Below are positions 63,691 through 64,000 of a DNA stretch of 64,000 bases, piece after piece (positions within the stretch are counted from its first letter, which is position 1; the number at the start of each line of letters is the position of its first letter). Under the pieces are notes generated by a model, which saw only the letters and a program-made list of their open reading frames with translations, made no database searches and had not been told where the DNA came from. The translations under genes were made by a program, and so were the position numbers. The stretch comes from Viola odorata (lineage: Eukaryota > Streptophyta > Magnoliopsida > Malpighiales > Violaceae). Location: positions 16,548,564 through 16,612,563 of the forward strand of contig OY829541.1 of the NCBI GenBank assembly GCA_963691705.1, in the 5' to 3' direction.

Positions 63691-64000
63691 GCCCAATTGG
63701 CATGTCAAATTTGAATTTCTAAGCCATGCCCAACGGCATGCCAAATTTGAATTTCAATTTCTAGACCATACCCAACGGCATGTCAAATTTCAATTTCAAT
63801 TTCTAAGCCATGCCCAACGGCATGTCAACTTGCAATTTCAATTTCTAGACCATGCCCAATCGGCATGTCGAATTTCATAATTTCAATTTCTAAACCATGC
63901 CCAACGGCATGTCAAATTCCAATTTCAATTTCTAGACCATGCCCAACGGCATGTAAAATTTTAATTTCAATTTCTAGACCATGCCCAACGGCATGTCACA
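63691..64000 (+). repeat. Divergent monomers at the right edge
   Basis: From about 63691 the order departs from the 3,713-bp unit. Unusual variants appear: a caatt spacer (catgcccaattggcatg), tails with atttgaatttc in place of atttcaatttc (about 63711 and 63747), and catgtaaaatttt near 63950. All are still recognisable monomers, so the array continues past the window. Confidence 0.8.

Larger units (their letters stand above)
1..64000 (+). repeat. Satellite array of ~36-48 bp dyad-core monomers filling the window
   Basis: Every line of the window repeats the same theme: a core starting ccatgccc, a short variable spacer, then ggcatgtca, then a tail of aatttc hexamers ending ctaga, ctaaa, ctaag or ctaat. 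Monomers are head-to-tail in one orientation with no strand switch. Lengths seen are 30, 36, 37, 42, 43, 44, 45 and 48 bp. A typical 42-bp monomer is about 38% GC with 11 C and 5 G on this strand, so the C-over-G skew is constant across 64 kb. No unique sequence, transposon, tRNA, rRNA or telomere repeat interrupts it. Size and higher-order structure fit eukaryotic constitutive heterochromatin; species and chromosomal position cannot be inferred. I recognise no named satellite family. Confidence 0.98.

Noticed and set aside
1..64000. Insertion sequences, retrotransposons, tRNA, rRNA or telomere repeats hidden in the array
   Set aside because: Reading both strands I found only monomers; no long frame with transposase or reverse-transcriptase motifs, no terminal repeats other than the satellite itself, no cloverleaf, no telomeric hexamer or heptamer runs.

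Overview
The whole 64 kb window is one uninterrupted tandem satellite array. I find no gene, RNA gene, transposon, CRISPR array or unique-sequence island in it. Every part reads as head-to-tail copies, all in the same orientation, of a monomer of about 36-48 bp (roughly 1,500-1,600 copies by length). Each monomer has a dyad core of about 20 bp, typically catgcc-caac-ggcatg (perfect 6-bp inverted repeat, 4- or 5-base spacer), followed by an AT-rich tail built from aatttc hexamers and ending in ctaga, ctaaa, ctaag or ctaat. The size, head-to-tail order and nested higher-order repeats (HORs) point to eukaryotic satellite DNA, most likely heterochromatin (centromeric, pericentromeric or subtelomeric). 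The species cannot be told from the sequence, and I know no named satellite that it matches.

The array is hierarchical. Monomers of 30, 36, 37, 42, 43, 44, 45 and 48 bp combine into a recurrent 209-bp pentamer (44+42+45+42+36), and these combine into larger HORs. From left to right: a 2,374-bp tandem pair (219-5019); a 2,055-bp tandem pair (3651-7760); a run of about 3,281-bp units, one with a 324-bp deletion (7761-19892); a 5,996-bp tandem pair (17710-29757); overlapping 1,355-bp and 2,793-bp pairs (28233-34872); 3,755/3,713-bp units (33210-42373 and again in the duplicate); a 15,029-bp segmental duplication (27345-42373 copied as 42374-57402); then a patchwork of small fresh expansions (59226-60975), a more distant copy of the preceding unit (about 61180-63690), and a divergent stretch running off the window end.

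A landmark block of about 410 bp recurs 20 times intact. It is readable as a 136-codon open frame because most of its monomer lengths are divisible by three. This frame and the many shorter ones look like by-products of monomer length, not genes: the peptides are low-complexity (S, I, P, C), end wherever a 44- or 37-bp monomer shifts the frame, and lack any visible gene architecture.

The main biological interest is the duplication history written in the array (very recent 15-kb and 6-kb unequal-exchange events, a hybrid unit, fresh 36-bp bursts) and the dyad core, which is retained in nearly every monomer while its spacer varies in sequence and length. Periods and boundaries below come from comparing the printed sequence with itself by eye; identity percentages were not computed.
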